A stretch of 64,000 bases of DNA from JACCXG01 sp963834305 (GCA_963834305.1 CAWIAX010000003.1:1736001-1800000); one strand, 5' to 3'; positions 30,705 through 39,815 are shown, counted from the stretch's first letter. The notes: generated by a model not told the origin, from the sequence alone. Numbers and translations are program-made.

Positions 30705-31409
30705 ATGGCGAGCGAGCACGGCAGAGACGAATCGGGCCTGACCTGGCTGATGTGGCAGCTGGCCGATTCCGCGTTCCCGACCGGGAGCTTCGCGCACTCA
30801 TGGGGGCTCGAGGCGGCCTGGCAGGGCGGCGAGGTGCCGGATGCCACGGCGCTGGAACGGCTGCTGCGCGAGGCGCTGTGGCAGTCCGGCCACGGCGGAC
30901 TGCCGTTCGTGACCGCGGCCTGGCGGACGCCGGACCGGCTCGACGAGCTCGATGGGCGTAACGACGTGTTCCTCACTAACGCGGTGGCGAACCGCGCCAG
31001 CCGCGTCCAGGGCCGGGCCTTTGTGGCGACCTGCGCGCGCATCTGGCCGATCCCGCCGCTCGTGGCCCTCGCAGCGCTCGGGGCGATCGGACGCGACGGG
31101 CCGCTGCGCGCGGGGCACTGCGCACCGCTCGTCGGCGCGGCGCTGCGCGCGCTCGACGTGCCGCTCGAGCAGGTGCAGCGGCTCTTCCTCCACACCACGG
31201 CGCGCGGCCTGCTCGCCGCCGCCGTCCGGCTCGGCATCGTCGGCAGCTACGAGGCGCAGCGGCTGCAATACGGCGCCGGCCCGCTGCTCGACGAGGTGCG
31301 GCGGCGCTGCGGGGATCTCGAGGTCGGAGAGGCGACGCAGACCGCGCCGCTGCTCGACCTCATGCAGTCGGCGCACGAGCGCCTGTATTCGCGACTGTTC
31401 CAGTCCTGA
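30705..31409 (+). CDS. ureF: Urease accessory protein UreF
   Basis: Helical chaperone that gates GTP hydrolysis by UreG during nickel insertion. The 234-residue protein starts near LMWQLADSAFPTGSFAHSWGLE, the UreF signature, and ends with the conserved pattern THE-like QSAHERLYSRLFQS. The ATG at 30705 follows ureC by 20 bases. No ureE lies between ureC and ureF, which is the usual place for it. Confidence 0.88.
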   Translation: MASEHGRDESGLTWLMWQLADSAFPTGSFAHSWGLEAAWQGGEVPDATALERLLREALWQSGHGGLPFVTAAWRTPDRLDELDGRNDVFLTNAVANRASRVQGRAFVATCARIWPIPPLVALAALGAIGRDGPLRAGHCAPLVGAALRALDVPLEQVQRLFLHTTARGLLAAAVRLGIVGSYEAQRLQYGAGPLLDEVRRRCGDLEVGEATQTAPLLDLMQSAHERLYSRLFQS

Positions 31410-31420
31410 AGGAGCCTGCC

Positions 31421-32140
31421 GTGCCGCGTCCACGCTTTCACCATCACCCCAGCGATCCCGACCACGCGCTCGAGTTTCCCGACGGCGCGGGCGCGTTCCA
31501 CGACCGCGGCCAGCCGCTGCAACGGGACTATCAGGCCCGGGCCTTCACCGTCGGCATCGGCGGCCCGGTCGGCAGCGGCAAGACCGCGCTGCTGCTGGCC
31601 TTGTGCCGCGCCCTGCGCGACACGCACCAGCTCGCCGTCGTGACCAACGACATCTTCACGCGCGAGGATGCCGAGTTCCTGGTGCGCCACGACGCGCTGG
31701 CGGCCGGCCGGATCGCCGCGGTGGAGACCGGCGGCTGCCCGCACACGGCGGTGCGCGACGACATCAGCCAGAACCTCGACGCGCTGCACCGGCTGATGGG
31801 GCAGTTCCAGCCCGATCTGCTCTTCGTCGAGAGCGGCGGCGACAACCTGGCCGCCCAGTTCAGCCGCGACCTGGCCGATTTCACCATCTACGTCATCGAC
31901 GTCTCGGGCGGCGACAAGATCCCGCGCAAGGGAGGCCCGGGCATCACCCAGTCGGATCTGCTGGTGATCAACAAGACCGACCTCGCCCCGCTGGTCGGTG
32001 CCGACCTCGGGGTGATGGAGCGCGATGCGCGGAAGATGCGCGGCGACGGCCCCTTCCTCTTCACGCAGATGACCCACGGCGTCGGCGTGCCGCAGATCGT
32101 GAGCGGCGTGCTGGACGCGTGGAAGCGGGCGACATCGTGA
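31421..32140 (+). CDS. ureG: Urease accessory GTPase UreG with His-bearing N-terminal extension
   Basis: SIMIBI-class GTPase that carries nickel to urease. The P-loop GGPVGSGKTAL begins at residue 47, the metal motif is the Cys-Pro-His of GGCPHTAVRDD, and NKTDLAP is the guanine-recognition motif. The family normally starts just before the P-loop. Here about 40 extra residues precede it, beginning PRPRFHHHPSD, with five His (7, 8, 9, 15, 27). AAGGAG lies before the GTG at 31421, supporting this start. The extension may hold nickel in place of the missing UreE. Confidence 0.93.
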   Translation: MPRPRFHHHPSDPDHALEFPDGAGAFHDRGQPLQRDYQARAFTVGIGGPVGSGKTALLLALCRALRDTHQLAVVTNDIFTREDAEFLVRHDALAAGRIAAVETGGCPHTAVRDDISQNLDALHRLMGQFQPDLLFVESGGDNLAAQFSRDLADFTIYVIDVSGGDKIPRKGGPGITQSDLLVINKTDLAPLVGADLGVMERDARKMRGDGPFLFTQMTHGVGVPQIVSGVLDAWKRATS

Positions 32141-33933
32141 ACAGGTTGCGGGGCCCCCTCGCGCTGCTGCTCGGCGTGCCGCTGCTTGCCGCGCAGCCAG
32201 CGCCCACCGTCGCCATCGACAGCCCGATGGCCGCTCCCGCCTGGGCCACGCTGCAGCGCCAGCTGCTCGCCGCCCATACGCCGGCCTGCCGCGGGTTCTT
32301 CGAGAAGTACTACGACTCGCGCGGTTACCTCCAGTGCTTCCTGCGCTGGGGAGCCAACGACGGCCCGGACGACGCGTTCGAGAACTTCAACGGCTGGCCG
32401 GAGCTCCACGCGCTTGGCGCCGACGACGACATCCTGCGCCTCTACCTCACGGGCTGGGAGGGGATGATCGGCCAGTATTCGGAGGCGCGCACGACCGACG
32501 TGCCGGCGGGCCGCGACGGCATGTACGTCCGCGATTTCTCCGCGCAGTCCGACTGGATGCACCACGGCGAAGGGCTGCAGCTCTTCAACCGCATGGCGCT
32601 CTCGGTGCCGGAGCTGCCGGCCTACCGGGACCGCGCGCGCCGGTTCGCCGCCATGTATATGGGCGAGGATGCCGCCGCGCCCAACTACGATCCCCGCCAC
32701 CGGATCATCCGCTCGATGATGAACGGCAGCCGCGGCCCGATGCTCGGCAAGGCCACGGCGCTCGACTGGGCCGGCGATCCGTTCGACGCCACGGGCTTCG
32801 TCGCGCTGCACGGCGAGAGCAGCTACGCGCAGTTCCTCGACCACTACCGTGAGTACACCGACGTCGCGGGCGACCACTTCCTGAACCTGGTGGCGACGAC
32901 GCTGCCGGCCAATGCCTACCTGCTGACCGGAGAGCCGAAGTACCGGCACTGGATCGTGGAGTACATGGACGCCTGGCTCGACCGCATGCGGCGGAACGCC
33001 GGCGTCATCCCGAGCTTCGTCGATCTCGACGGCACCATCGGCGGGCCCGAGGGGCGCTGGTGGGGCAACGCCTACGGCTGGGGGTTCAGCCCGGTGAACC
33101 CGGTCACCGGCCGCCGCGAGGACCGGAACCGGATTCCGCGCGCGCTGGTCGGCTTCAGCAACGCCCTGCTCGTCACCGGCGACCAGAAATACGTGGACGG
33201 GTGGCGCCGCATGATCGACGCCGTCAACTCGCACGCCAGGACGGTGGACGGCCGCACCGAGTACCCGACCATGTTCGGCGCTGGCGGCTGGTATGGCTGG
33301 CAGCGGGCGCCCTGGAGCGTGGGCGCGCTGGAGGTGTGGTACTGGTCCATGCGCCCCGAGGACCGCGCGCGTGCCGGCGCTGATGGCTGGCTCGAGTTCC
33401 TCGACGGCCGGAATCCCGGATATCCCGTGGCGGCGCTCCAGCGCGACCTGGACAGCATTCCGCGAAAGGTCGAGGCGATCCGCGCCGACCGGACACCACC
33501 CGAAAAGCGGCTCGCCGACAACATGCTGGACCTGAACCCGGCCGCGGCCGGCTCCCTCGTCCGGCTGATGCTCGGGGCGCTCGTGCCGGGGCGCGAAGGG
33601 GGGCTGCTGAACGCCCGGGTGCGCTATTTCGATCCGGAGCGGCGGCGCGCCGGCGTGCCGGAAGACGTCGCCGCCCTCGTCTCCGGCCTGAGCGACCGCC
33701 AGACGGTCGTCACGCTGGTGAACCTCAGCGCCACCACCCCGCGCACCGTCGTCGTGCAGGCGGGCGCCTACGGGGAGCACCAGTTCGAGTCGGTGGAGAT
33801 TGGCGGCCGGACCACCAGGATCGACGCGCGCCACTTCACGGCGCGGCTCGCCCCCGGAGCCGGCGCGACGCTGACGCTGGCCACCCGCCGCTACGTCAAC
33901 CAGCCGACCGTGGCGTTCCCCTTCGAGCGTTGA
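32137..33933 (+). CDS. Secreted protein of unknown function, coupled to ureG
   Basis: A 598-residue protein with an N-terminal signal (LRGPLALLLGVPLLAA). The GTG start overlaps the ureG stop, so it is translated with the urease operon. The body is rich in Trp, Tyr, His and Asp motifs such as YLQCFLRWGANDGPDDAFENFNGWPELHALG, SDWMHHGEG and RWWGNAYGWGFSPVNP, with helix-rich spacing that resembles (alpha/alpha)6 toroid enzymes of the glycosidase or lyase kind. The C-terminal 150 residues look like beta strands. I do not recognise the family with confidence; a secreted carbohydrate-active enzyme is a guess. Confidence 0.7.
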   Translation: MNRLRGPLALLLGVPLLAAQPAPTVAIDSPMAAPAWATLQRQLLAAHTPACRGFFEKYYDSRGYLQCFLRWGANDGPDDAFENFNGWPELHALGADDDILRLYLTGWEGMIGQYSEARTTDVPAGRDGMYVRDFSAQSDWMHHGEGLQLFNRMALSVPELPAYRDRARRFAAMYMGEDAAAPNYDPRHRIIRSMMNGSRGPMLGKATALDWAGDPFDATGFVALHGESSYAQFLDHYREYTDVAGDHFLNLVATTLPANAYLLTGEPKYRHWIVEYMDAWLDRMRRNAGVIPSFVDLDGTIGGPEGRWWGNAYGWGFSPVNPVTGRREDRNRIPRALVGFSNALLVTGDQKYVDGWRRMIDAVNSHARTVDGRTEYPTMFGAGGWYGWQRAPWSVGALEVWYWSMRPEDRARAGADGWLEFLDGRNPGYPVAALQRDLDSIPRKVEAIRADRTPPEKRLADNMLDLNPAAAGSLVRLMLGALVPGREGGLLNARVRYFDPERRRAGVPEDVAALVSGLSDRQTVVTLVNLSATTPRTVVVQAGAYGEHQFESVEIGGRTTRIDARHFTARLAPGAGATLTLATRRYVNQPTVAFPFER

Positions 33934-34009
33934 CGCCGCAGCCGGCAAGCCGGCTCGTGCGATCATCATCCGGCTGGATGGGCGCGACACGGTCGCTGCG
34001 GGAGGTGAG

Positions 34010-35107
34010 ATGCGGGAGTTTCGGATAGCGGTCCTGCCGGGGGACGGCATCGGCCGCGAGGTGATGGCGCCGTGCCTGGCGCTGCTCGAGGGCGCGGTGT
34101 CGCGTGCCGGCGGCTGCCGGCTGCAGTTCGACGTGCACGAGGCGGGCGCCCAGTGCTACCTGGACACGGGGGTGGCGTTGCCGGAGGGGGTGCTGCGCGC
34201 CGCGGCGTCGGCCGACGCCATCCTGCTCGGCGCGATGGGGCTGCCGGAGGTGCGCTATCCGAACGGCACCGAAATCGTGCCGCAGGTCGACCTGCGCGAG
34301 CACTTTCAGCTCTACGCCGGGATCCGGCCGGTGCGTGCCGTGGCCGGCGTGCCGCTGCCGCTCGCCGACCCCCGGGCGCGCGAGATCGACTGCGTGATCG
34401 TCCGGGAGTCCACTGAAGGGCTGTTTGCCGCCCGCACGCGCAGCGCCCGCGACGGCGACGCCGTGCTCGACACGATGCGCATCAGCCGGACGGGATCGGA
34501 GCGGCTGTTCGACGCCGCCTTTGCCCTGGCCCGCCGCCGCCAGCGCCCGGGGCGCCAGGCACGCGTCACCTGCGTGGACAAGGCCAACATCCTGCCGTCC
34601 ATGGCCTGGTTCAGGACCATTTTCCTGGAGCGCGCCGCCGAGCATCCCGACATCATCGCCGATACCCTCTACGTGGACGCCGCGGCGCTGCGGCTGGTGC
34701 GGGCGCCGTGGGAGTTCGACGTGATGGTGACGGAGAACATGTTCGGCGACATCCTGTCGGATCTCGGGGCCGGGCTGATCGGCGGCATGGGCATGGCGCC
34801 GTCCGCCGACATCGGCGATCGCCACGCCGTCTTCCAGCCGTGCCACGGGACCGCGCCGGACATCGCCGGCCGCGGCCTGGCGAACCCGACCGCCATGTTC
34901 CTGTCGGCCGCGATGATGCTCGACTGGCTGGCCGATCGGCACGAGGCGGCGGACTGCCGCCGCGCCGCGGCGCTGCTGACCGGCGCGGTGGAGGGGGCGT
35001 TTGGCGGGGGCGCCCTCGTCCCGGTCGAGTTCGGGGGGGACGCCGGCACCCAGGCGATCAGCGACGCCGTTCAGCGTGCGCTGGACAGCCAGGACGTCAG
35101 GGCGTAG
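34010..35107 (+). CDS. Isocitrate/isopropylmalate dehydrogenase family protein
   Basis: A 365-residue beta-decarboxylating dehydrogenase. It shows the N-terminal LPGDGIGREVMAP, the substrate-binding IVRESTEGLFAAR (Glu in place of the Asn of many IPMDH), the catalytic CVDKANILPSMAWFR and the NAD block CHGTAPDIAGRGLANPTAMFLSAAMML. A 3-isopropylmalate dehydrogenase would suit the branched-chain genes nearby, but the RESTEG loop also fits tartrate/malate dehydrogenases. I therefore give no gene symbol. GGGAGGTGAG precedes the ATG. It stands alone between the urease operon and an esterase. Confidence 0.82.
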   Translation: MREFRIAVLPGDGIGREVMAPCLALLEGAVSRAGGCRLQFDVHEAGAQCYLDTGVALPEGVLRAAASADAILLGAMGLPEVRYPNGTEIVPQVDLREHFQLYAGIRPVRAVAGVPLPLADPRAREIDCVIVRESTEGLFAARTRSARDGDAVLDTMRISRTGSERLFDAAFALARRRQRPGRQARVTCVDKANILPSMAWFRTIFLERAAEHPDIIADTLYVDAAALRLVRAPWEFDVMVTENMFGDILSDLGAGLIGGMGMAPSADIGDRHAVFQPCHGTAPDIAGRGLANPTAMFLSAAMMLDWLADRHEAADCRRAAALLTGAVEGAFGGGALVPVEFGGDAGTQAISDAVQRALDSQDVRA

Positions 35108-35165
35108 AGTGCGCCAACCCCACCGCAGGCCAGCGATCCAGCGCGTAACGCGAGGAGTGTTCAGC

Positions 35166-36437
35166 GTGAGAGTGACGACCGCCGCAATTGTCTTCTGCCT
35201 GATGAGCGGCGCCGCCAGCGCCCAGGATGTGCCGGCCCTGACGCCGAAAGCGCTCGAGGCGGCATTGGCCGCGAAGACCGCGGGCGCCGAGGCCGACGCC
35301 ATGGCCGAGCGTGTTCGCGCCTGGTTTGGCGGCCGCGAGCTGCTGCTCAAGGGGGGCGCGGCGCCGAAGATCGACGAGACCACCGTGGCCTGGGCCCTCG
35401 AGGTGCCGCAGCTCCCGGCCGGCGCCCCGCCGCCGCGCGTGGTGTCCGATGCCGTCCATTTCACGATGCCGCTGACGCCGGTGGGCAGCGGCGGGCTCTA
35501 CGCCGGCGTGGCGACCCTGTCGCACGGCGCGGCGTTCAGCTGGCATTTCGAGGCGGGCGACCGCCGCATGGGCGGCGGGCAGCTGGAGGTCTACGACACC
35601 CACCCCGACAGCCGCGAGAAGCCTGGCGTTCCGAAGGGCTCGCTGAAACAGATGCCCCCCTGGCAGAGCGCCATCTTCAGCGGCACCCGCCGCGACTGGT
35701 GGGTCTACGTGCCCGCGCAGTACAAGCCGGAGAGCCCGGCGGCGGTGATGGTCTTTCAGGACGGCGCGAGCTACCGGGAGTACGTGCCCACCGTGTTCGA
35801 CAACCTGATTGCGGCGGGGGACATGCCGGTCACTGTCGGCGTCTTCATCCAGCCGGGGCTGTTCGAGGGGGGCCGGTCCAACCGGAGCTTCGAGTACGAC
35901 ACGCTGTCGGATCAGTACGTCCGGTTCCTGCTCGAGGAGATCCTGCCGGAAGTCGAGAAGAGCACCCGCCTGCGCCAGGACGCGGCGAGCCGGGCGATCG
36001 TGGGCGCGAGCAGCGGTGGCATCTGCGCCTTCACCGCCGCCTGGGAGCGGCCCGACGCGTTCGGGAAGGTGGTCTCCTGGATCGGCAGCTTCACCAACAT
36101 CGCCAGCGGCACGACCGTGCGCGAGGGGGGCCACAACTACGAGGCGCTGGTGCGCAAGACGCCGCGGAAGCCGATCCGGATCTTCCTGCAGGACGGGGCG
36201 AACGATCTCGACAACGCGCACGGCAACTGGCCGCTGGCCAACCTGACGCTGGCCAAGTCGCTCGCCTACGCGCGCTACGACTACCGCTTCGAATACGGCC
36301 ACGGCTTCCACAGCCACCGCCACGGCCGCGCGATCTTTCCCGACACGCTGCGCTGGCTCTGGCGCGGCTACGGCGCCGACGGGGCGGCAACCGCCAAGAC
36401 CCAACGCCCAAGTTCCCAAGGCCCAAGCTCCAGGTAG
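35166..36437 (+). CDS. Secreted esterase of the enterochelin esterase-like (Fes/YieL) family
   Basis: A 423-residue exported alpha/beta hydrolase. A signal segment (TTAAIVFCLMSGAASAQ) is followed by a carbohydrate-binding-like sandwich, then the hydrolase with VMVFQDGASY, the nucleophile elbow GASSGGICAFTAAW and a terminal His in YGHGFHSHRHGR. GAGGAG lies eight bases before the GTG at 35166. Its last dozen or so codons are encoded by a heptamer repeat array, so the natural C terminus has probably been lengthened by repeat DNA. The ester substrate is unknown; relatives act on siderophores, acetyl-xylan or feruloyl esters. Confidence 0.82.
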   Translation: MRVTTAAIVFCLMSGAASAQDVPALTPKALEAALAAKTAGAEADAMAERVRAWFGGRELLLKGGAAPKIDETTVAWALEVPQLPAGAPPPRVVSDAVHFTMPLTPVGSGGLYAGVATLSHGAAFSWHFEAGDRRMGGGQLEVYDTHPDSREKPGVPKGSLKQMPPWQSAIFSGTRRDWWVYVPAQYKPESPAAVMVFQDGASYREYVPTVFDNLIAAGDMPVTVGVFIQPGLFEGGRSNRSFEYDTLSDQYVRFLLEEILPEVEKSTRLRQDAASRAIVGASSGGICAFTAAWERPDAFGKVVSWIGSFTNIASGTTVREGGHNYEALVRKTPRKPIRIFLQDGANDLDNAHGNWPLANLTLAKSLAYARYDYRFEYGHGFHSHRHGRAIFPDTLRWLWRGYGADGAATAKTQRPSSQGPSSR

Positions 36438-36493
36438 TCCGCAAGATGGGGTGGTGCGGGCCTTGGAAGTTGGGCGTTGGAGTTTGGTAGTTG
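36394..36493. repeat. Inverted pair of heptamer arrays between convergent genes
   Basis: The left array reads in sevens (CCCAACG, CCCAAGT, TCCCAAG, GCCCAAG, CTCCAGG). The right array is its inverted counterpart (GCCTTGG, AAGTTGG, GCGTTGG, AGTTTGG). Positions 36401-36424 and 36458-36480 are nearly complementary, so the transcript could fold into a stem of about 23 pairs with a 33-base loop. The left arm codes for the tail of the esterase, and the right arm ends just before the activator's stop codon. It may serve as a two-way terminator. Confidence 0.8.
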
Positions 36494-36501
36494 CACAGAC
36501 G

Positions 36502-38055
36502 TCACTTGAATCGTTTGACGTCCACCCCGTACTTGCGCACCTTGTAGTTGAAGATGCGCTCGGTCGTGCCGAGCAGGCGCGCGGCGCGGGCGCAGCTGCC
36601 GCGGCAGGTCTTGAGCGCGTCCTGCAGCAGGTCGCGCTCGAACGCCTCGACGCTCTCGGCGAGCGACTGGCGCGCCACGGTGTCCGAGGCCTCCGCCGTC
36701 TGCAGCGTCGGCGGCAGGTGGTGGCCATGGACGACGCCCCCCTCGCATACCAGGACCGCGCGCTCGATGGTGTTCTCGAGCTCGCGGACGTTGCCCGGCC
36801 AGTGGTAGCTCGTGAGCATGTCGATCGCCGGCGTTGAAATCCGGCGGATCGCCTTGCCGTGCTCGCGTGAGTACTTCTCCAGGAAGTGGTCGGCGAGCAG
36901 CATGATGTCCGGCTTCCGCTCCCGCAGCGGCGGCGCGAAGATGGTGAACACCGCGAGGCGGTAGAACAGGTCCGCCCGGAACTTGCCTTCCTCCATCAGC
37001 TCTTCGAGCGGCCGGTGGGTCGCGGCGATCAGCCGCACGTTGATGCGGATCGATGACGTGCCGCCGAGGCGCTCGATCTCCCGCTCCTGCAGCACCCGGA
37101 GCAGCTTGACCTGCGTCGACAGGCTGACGTCGCCGATCTCGTCGAGGAACAGCGTGCCCCCTTCGGCGAGCTCGAACCGCCCCTTCTTCGCCCCCTGCGC
37201 CCCGGTGAACGCCCCCTTCTCGTAGCCGAACAGCTCCGACTCGATGAGCGACTCCGGCAGGGCGGCGCAGCTGACCTTGATGAACGGCTTCTTGGCGCGC
37301 GGCGAGTTGTAGTGGATCGCGTGCGCGATCATCTCCTTGCCGGTGCCCGACTCGCCGCGGATGAGCGCCGTGGTGTTGGTCCGCGCGACCTGCGCGACCT
37401 GCTCGTAGACCTGCTGGATCGAGGCGCTGTTGCCGATGATGCTGCGGAAGGCGTAGCGGTCGCGCAGCTCGTCGCGCAGATGTTCGTTCTCCTCGGCGAG
37501 CCGGCTGCGGTCGGCCTCGACGCTGCGCCGCAGCTTGAGCGCCTGCGACACCATCGACGCCACGACGCGGTAGAACTCGAGCGTGCGCTGGTAGTCGCGG
37601 TCGGCCTTGAACGGCAGCACGACCTCGAGCGTGCCGCCGGGCCGCCGCCCGACCGCCACCGGCACCGCGACGTAGGTGAGCTCGCGCGCGGCGCGGCCGC
37701 GCTCCCCCGCGGGCGCCGACAGCGCCGGCTCCTGGCTGACCCGCGGCACCACCACCGGCTTGCCGGTGTCGACGACCCGTTCGGTGATGCCTTCGCCGGG
37801 ACGGGTGCGGCCGCGCTGTCCGCTGAGGCGCATCCCGACGGTCGCCTCCGCGTGCGGCTCCTTGCTCTCGGCATCGACCAGGAAGACGGTGGCGCCGACG
37901 GCCTGGTGCCGGCGCTCGAGCAGGTCGAGCACCGACTGCAGCGCCGCCTTGAGGTTCAGCACGCCGGACAGCGCCTGGCTCGCCTCGAGCAGGGTGGAAA
38001 GACGACGGATCTCATTGGTATGGTCGCGGGCACCCCCAACGCTTGCGTGGGTCAT
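36502..38055 (-). CDS. NifA-like sigma-54-dependent activator with GAF domain
   Basis: A 517-residue regulator. An N-terminal GAF sensor (about 20-180) is followed by a linker helix, an AAA+ domain with GESGTGKEMIAHAIH, the sigma-54 contact GAFTGAQGAKKG and Walker B LFLDEIGDV, and a Fis-type helix-turn-helix ending ARLLGTTERIFNYKVRKYGVD, as in NifA-type activators. The ATG at 38055 has GAGG just upstream. Unlike the other activator it has no FHA domain. It lies after ilvC on the same strand but behind a strong terminator, so it is probably transcribed separately. Its targets are unknown; nitrogen-related genes (urease, gltBD) are possible. Confidence 0.88.
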   Translation of the reverse strand: MTHASVGGARDHTNEIRRLSTLLEASQALSGVLNLKAALQSVLDLLERRHQAVGATVFLVDAESKEPHAEATVGMRLSGQRGRTRPGEGITERVVDTGKPVVVPRVSQEPALSAPAGERGRAARELTYVAVPVAVGRRPGGTLEVVLPFKADRDYQRTLEFYRVVASMVSQALKLRRSVEADRSRLAEENEHLRDELRDRYAFRSIIGNSASIQQVYEQVAQVARTNTTALIRGESGTGKEMIAHAIHYNSPRAKKPFIKVSCAALPESLIESELFGYEKGAFTGAQGAKKGRFELAEGGTLFLDEIGDVSLSTQVKLLRVLQEREIERLGGTSSIRINVRLIAATHRPLEELMEEGKFRADLFYRLAVFTIFAPPLRERKPDIMLLADHFLEKYSREHGKAIRRISTPAIDMLTSYHWPGNVRELENTIERAVLVCEGGVVHGHHLPPTLQTAEASDTVARQSLAESVEAFERDLLQDALKTCRGSCARAARLLGTTERIFNYKVRKYGVDVKRFK

Positions 38056-38097
38056 ATTCCTCAATCCTACACGAATGTAATAGGCAGGGAATGGCTC

Positions 38098-38143
38098 AAA
38101 GAAAAAGGCGCCGGCAGCCGCGTGCTGCGGTCTGCCGGCGCCT
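38098..38143 (-). terminator. Terminator after ilvC
   Basis: On the minus strand AGGCGCCGGCAG (38143-38132) pairs perfectly with CTGCCGGCGCCT (38117-38106) around a 14-base loop, followed by TTTTCTTT. This 12-pair stem ends the ilvDBNC transcript 40 bases after the ilvC stop. Confidence 0.92.
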
Positions 38144-38182
38144 GCGAGAGCGTGCCGTCCCGGACGGGGCGGCCGCGAGTGC

Positions 38183-39214
38183 CTAGGCGGGGACGCCGTC
38201 CGGCTTGACGGTGACGGGATCGAGGAAGGGCATCATCCCGCGGAGCTTGATGCCGACCTGCTCGAGCAGCTGGTCCTGCTCCCTGGTCCGCGTCTGGGCG
38301 AACTGCGGCCGGCCCTGCTCGTTCTCCGCGATCCACGCCCGCGCGAACGAGCCGTCCTGGATGTTCTTCAGGATCTGGCGCATCGTCTCGCGCGTCTGCT
38401 CGGTCACGATCTGCGGGCCGGCGGTGTAGTCGCCGTACTCCGCCGTGTCGCTGACCGAGTAGCGCATGTAGTTCAGGCCGCCGCGATACATCAGGTCGAC
38501 GATCAGCTTCAGCTCGTGCAGGCACTCGAAGTAGGCAATCTCCGGCTGGTAGCCCGCCTCGACCAGCGTCTCGAAGCCGGCCTTGACGAGCGCGCTGACG
38601 CCGCCGCACAGCACGGTCTGCTCACCGAAGAGATCCGTCTCGGTCTCCTCCGCGAAGGTCGTTTCGATCACCCCGGCGCGGGTTACGCCGATCGCCTTGC
38701 CGTACGACAGCGCCAGCGCCCGGCCGTGGCCGGTCGCGTCCTGGTGCACGGCGAGGAGGGCCGGCGTGCCGCCGCCTTCGACGTAGAGCTCGCGGACGCG
38801 GTGCCCCGGCGACTTCGGCGCGATCATCGTGACGTCGACGTCCTTCGCCGGCACGATCGTCGCGAAGCGGATGCTGAAGCCGTGCGCCAGCATCAGCATC
38901 TTGCCGGCGGTCAGGTGCGGGGCGATTTCCTTGTTGTAGAGCCCGCCGGCGACGTGATCGGGCACCAGCACCATGACGACGTCCGCCCACTTCGAGACGG
39001 CGGCGACCGTGTCCACCGTCAGGCCGGCGGCCTGCGCCTTCGGCCGCGAGCGGCTGCCCTCGGGCAGGCCGACGCGCACGTCGACGCCGCTGTCCTTGAG
39101 GTTGAGCGAGTGGGCGTGCCCCTGCGAGCCGTAGCCGATGACCGCCACCTTCTTGCCGCGGATCAGCGAGAGGTCGGCGTCGCCGTCGTAAAACATCTTC
39201 GTCGTACCAGCCAT
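38183..39214 (-). CDS. ilvC: Ketol-acid reductoisomerase, class I
   Basis: Second step of valine and isoleucine synthesis: isomerises and reduces acetolactate or acetohydroxybutyrate with NADPH and magnesium. The 343 residues match the short class I form. Visible are the Rossmann loop VIGYGSQGHAHSLNLKDSG, APKSPGHRVRE, and the metal ligands in AEETETDLFGEQTVLCGG and FECLHELKLIVDL. The Arg/Ser residues after GYGSQ suggest NADPH preference. Last gene of the ilv operon, 47 bases after ilvN. Confidence 0.96.
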   Translation of the reverse strand: MAGTTKMFYDGDADLSLIRGKKVAVIGYGSQGHAHSLNLKDSGVDVRVGLPEGSRSRPKAQAAGLTVDTVAAVSKWADVVMVLVPDHVAGGLYNKEIAPHLTAGKMLMLAHGFSIRFATIVPAKDVDVTMIAPKSPGHRVRELYVEGGGTPALLAVHQDATGHGRALALSYGKAIGVTRAGVIETTFAEETETDLFGEQTVLCGGVSALVKAGFETLVEAGYQPEIAYFECLHELKLIVDLMYRGGLNYMRYSVSDTAEYGDYTAGPQIVTEQTRETMRQILKNIQDGSFARAWIAENEQGRPQFAQTRTREQDQLLEQVGIKLRGMMPFLDPVTVKPDGVPA

Positions 39215-39261
39215 GCAATCTCCTGCAGAACGGTCCGGGCCGGTGCGGCCCGGACCCGGAA

Positions 39262-39813
39262 CTAAACGGAATAGGACACGTGCGGCTCGTGGGCGTCTTC
39301 GGCCGGCAGCGCCGTGCCGGACACCGCCGACGAGCGGGCGGCGCGCGTCATCGCCAGGCGGCCGGTGCGCGCCATCTCGAGCACGCCGTACGGCCGCAGC
39401 ACGTCGAGCAGCCCGTCGATCTTCTCCTCGCCGCCGGTGATCTCGATGGTCAGCGAGTCGGGCGCCAGATCGACGATCCGCGCGCGGAAGACGTCGACCA
39501 GGTGGACGATCTCGGGTCGCCGCTCCTGCGGCGCCGAGACCTTGATCATGGCCAGGTCGCGGTAGACCGCCGGCTTCGCCGTGATGTCGGCCACCGAGAT
39601 GACGTTCACCAGCTTGTAGAGGTGCGCCTCGAACCGCTCGGCGCCCGCCTGGTCGGTGAGCACCACGAACGTCATCCGCGAGATGCCGGGGCGCTCGGTG
39701 TGGCCGACGGTGAGCGAATCGATGTTGAACCCGCGCCGCCGGAAGAGCGACGAGATCCGGTTGAGCACGCCAGGCAGGTCCTCGACGGTGACGACGAATG
39801 TATGGGGCTTCAT
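39262..39813 (-). CDS. ilvN: Acetolactate synthase small (regulatory) subunit
   Basis: ACT-domain subunit that activates IlvB and gives valine feedback control. The 183-residue protein opens with the ACT pattern FVVTVEDLPGVLNRISSLFRRRGFNIDSL, continues to the second domain (IVHLVDVFRARIVDLAPDSLTIEITG) and ends at the stop at 39262. The ATG at 39813 follows the ilvB stop by two bases. Length is at the long end of the usual 160-180. Confidence 0.93.
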   Translation of the reverse strand: MKPHTFVVTVEDLPGVLNRISSLFRRRGFNIDSLTVGHTERPGISRMTFVVLTDQAGAERFEAHLYKLVNVISVADITAKPAVYRDLAMIKVSAPQERRPEIVHLVDVFRARIVDLAPDSLTIEITGGEEKIDGLLDVLRPYGVLEMARTGRLAMTRAARSSAVSGTALPAEDAHEPHVSYSV

Positions 39814-39815
39814 GA

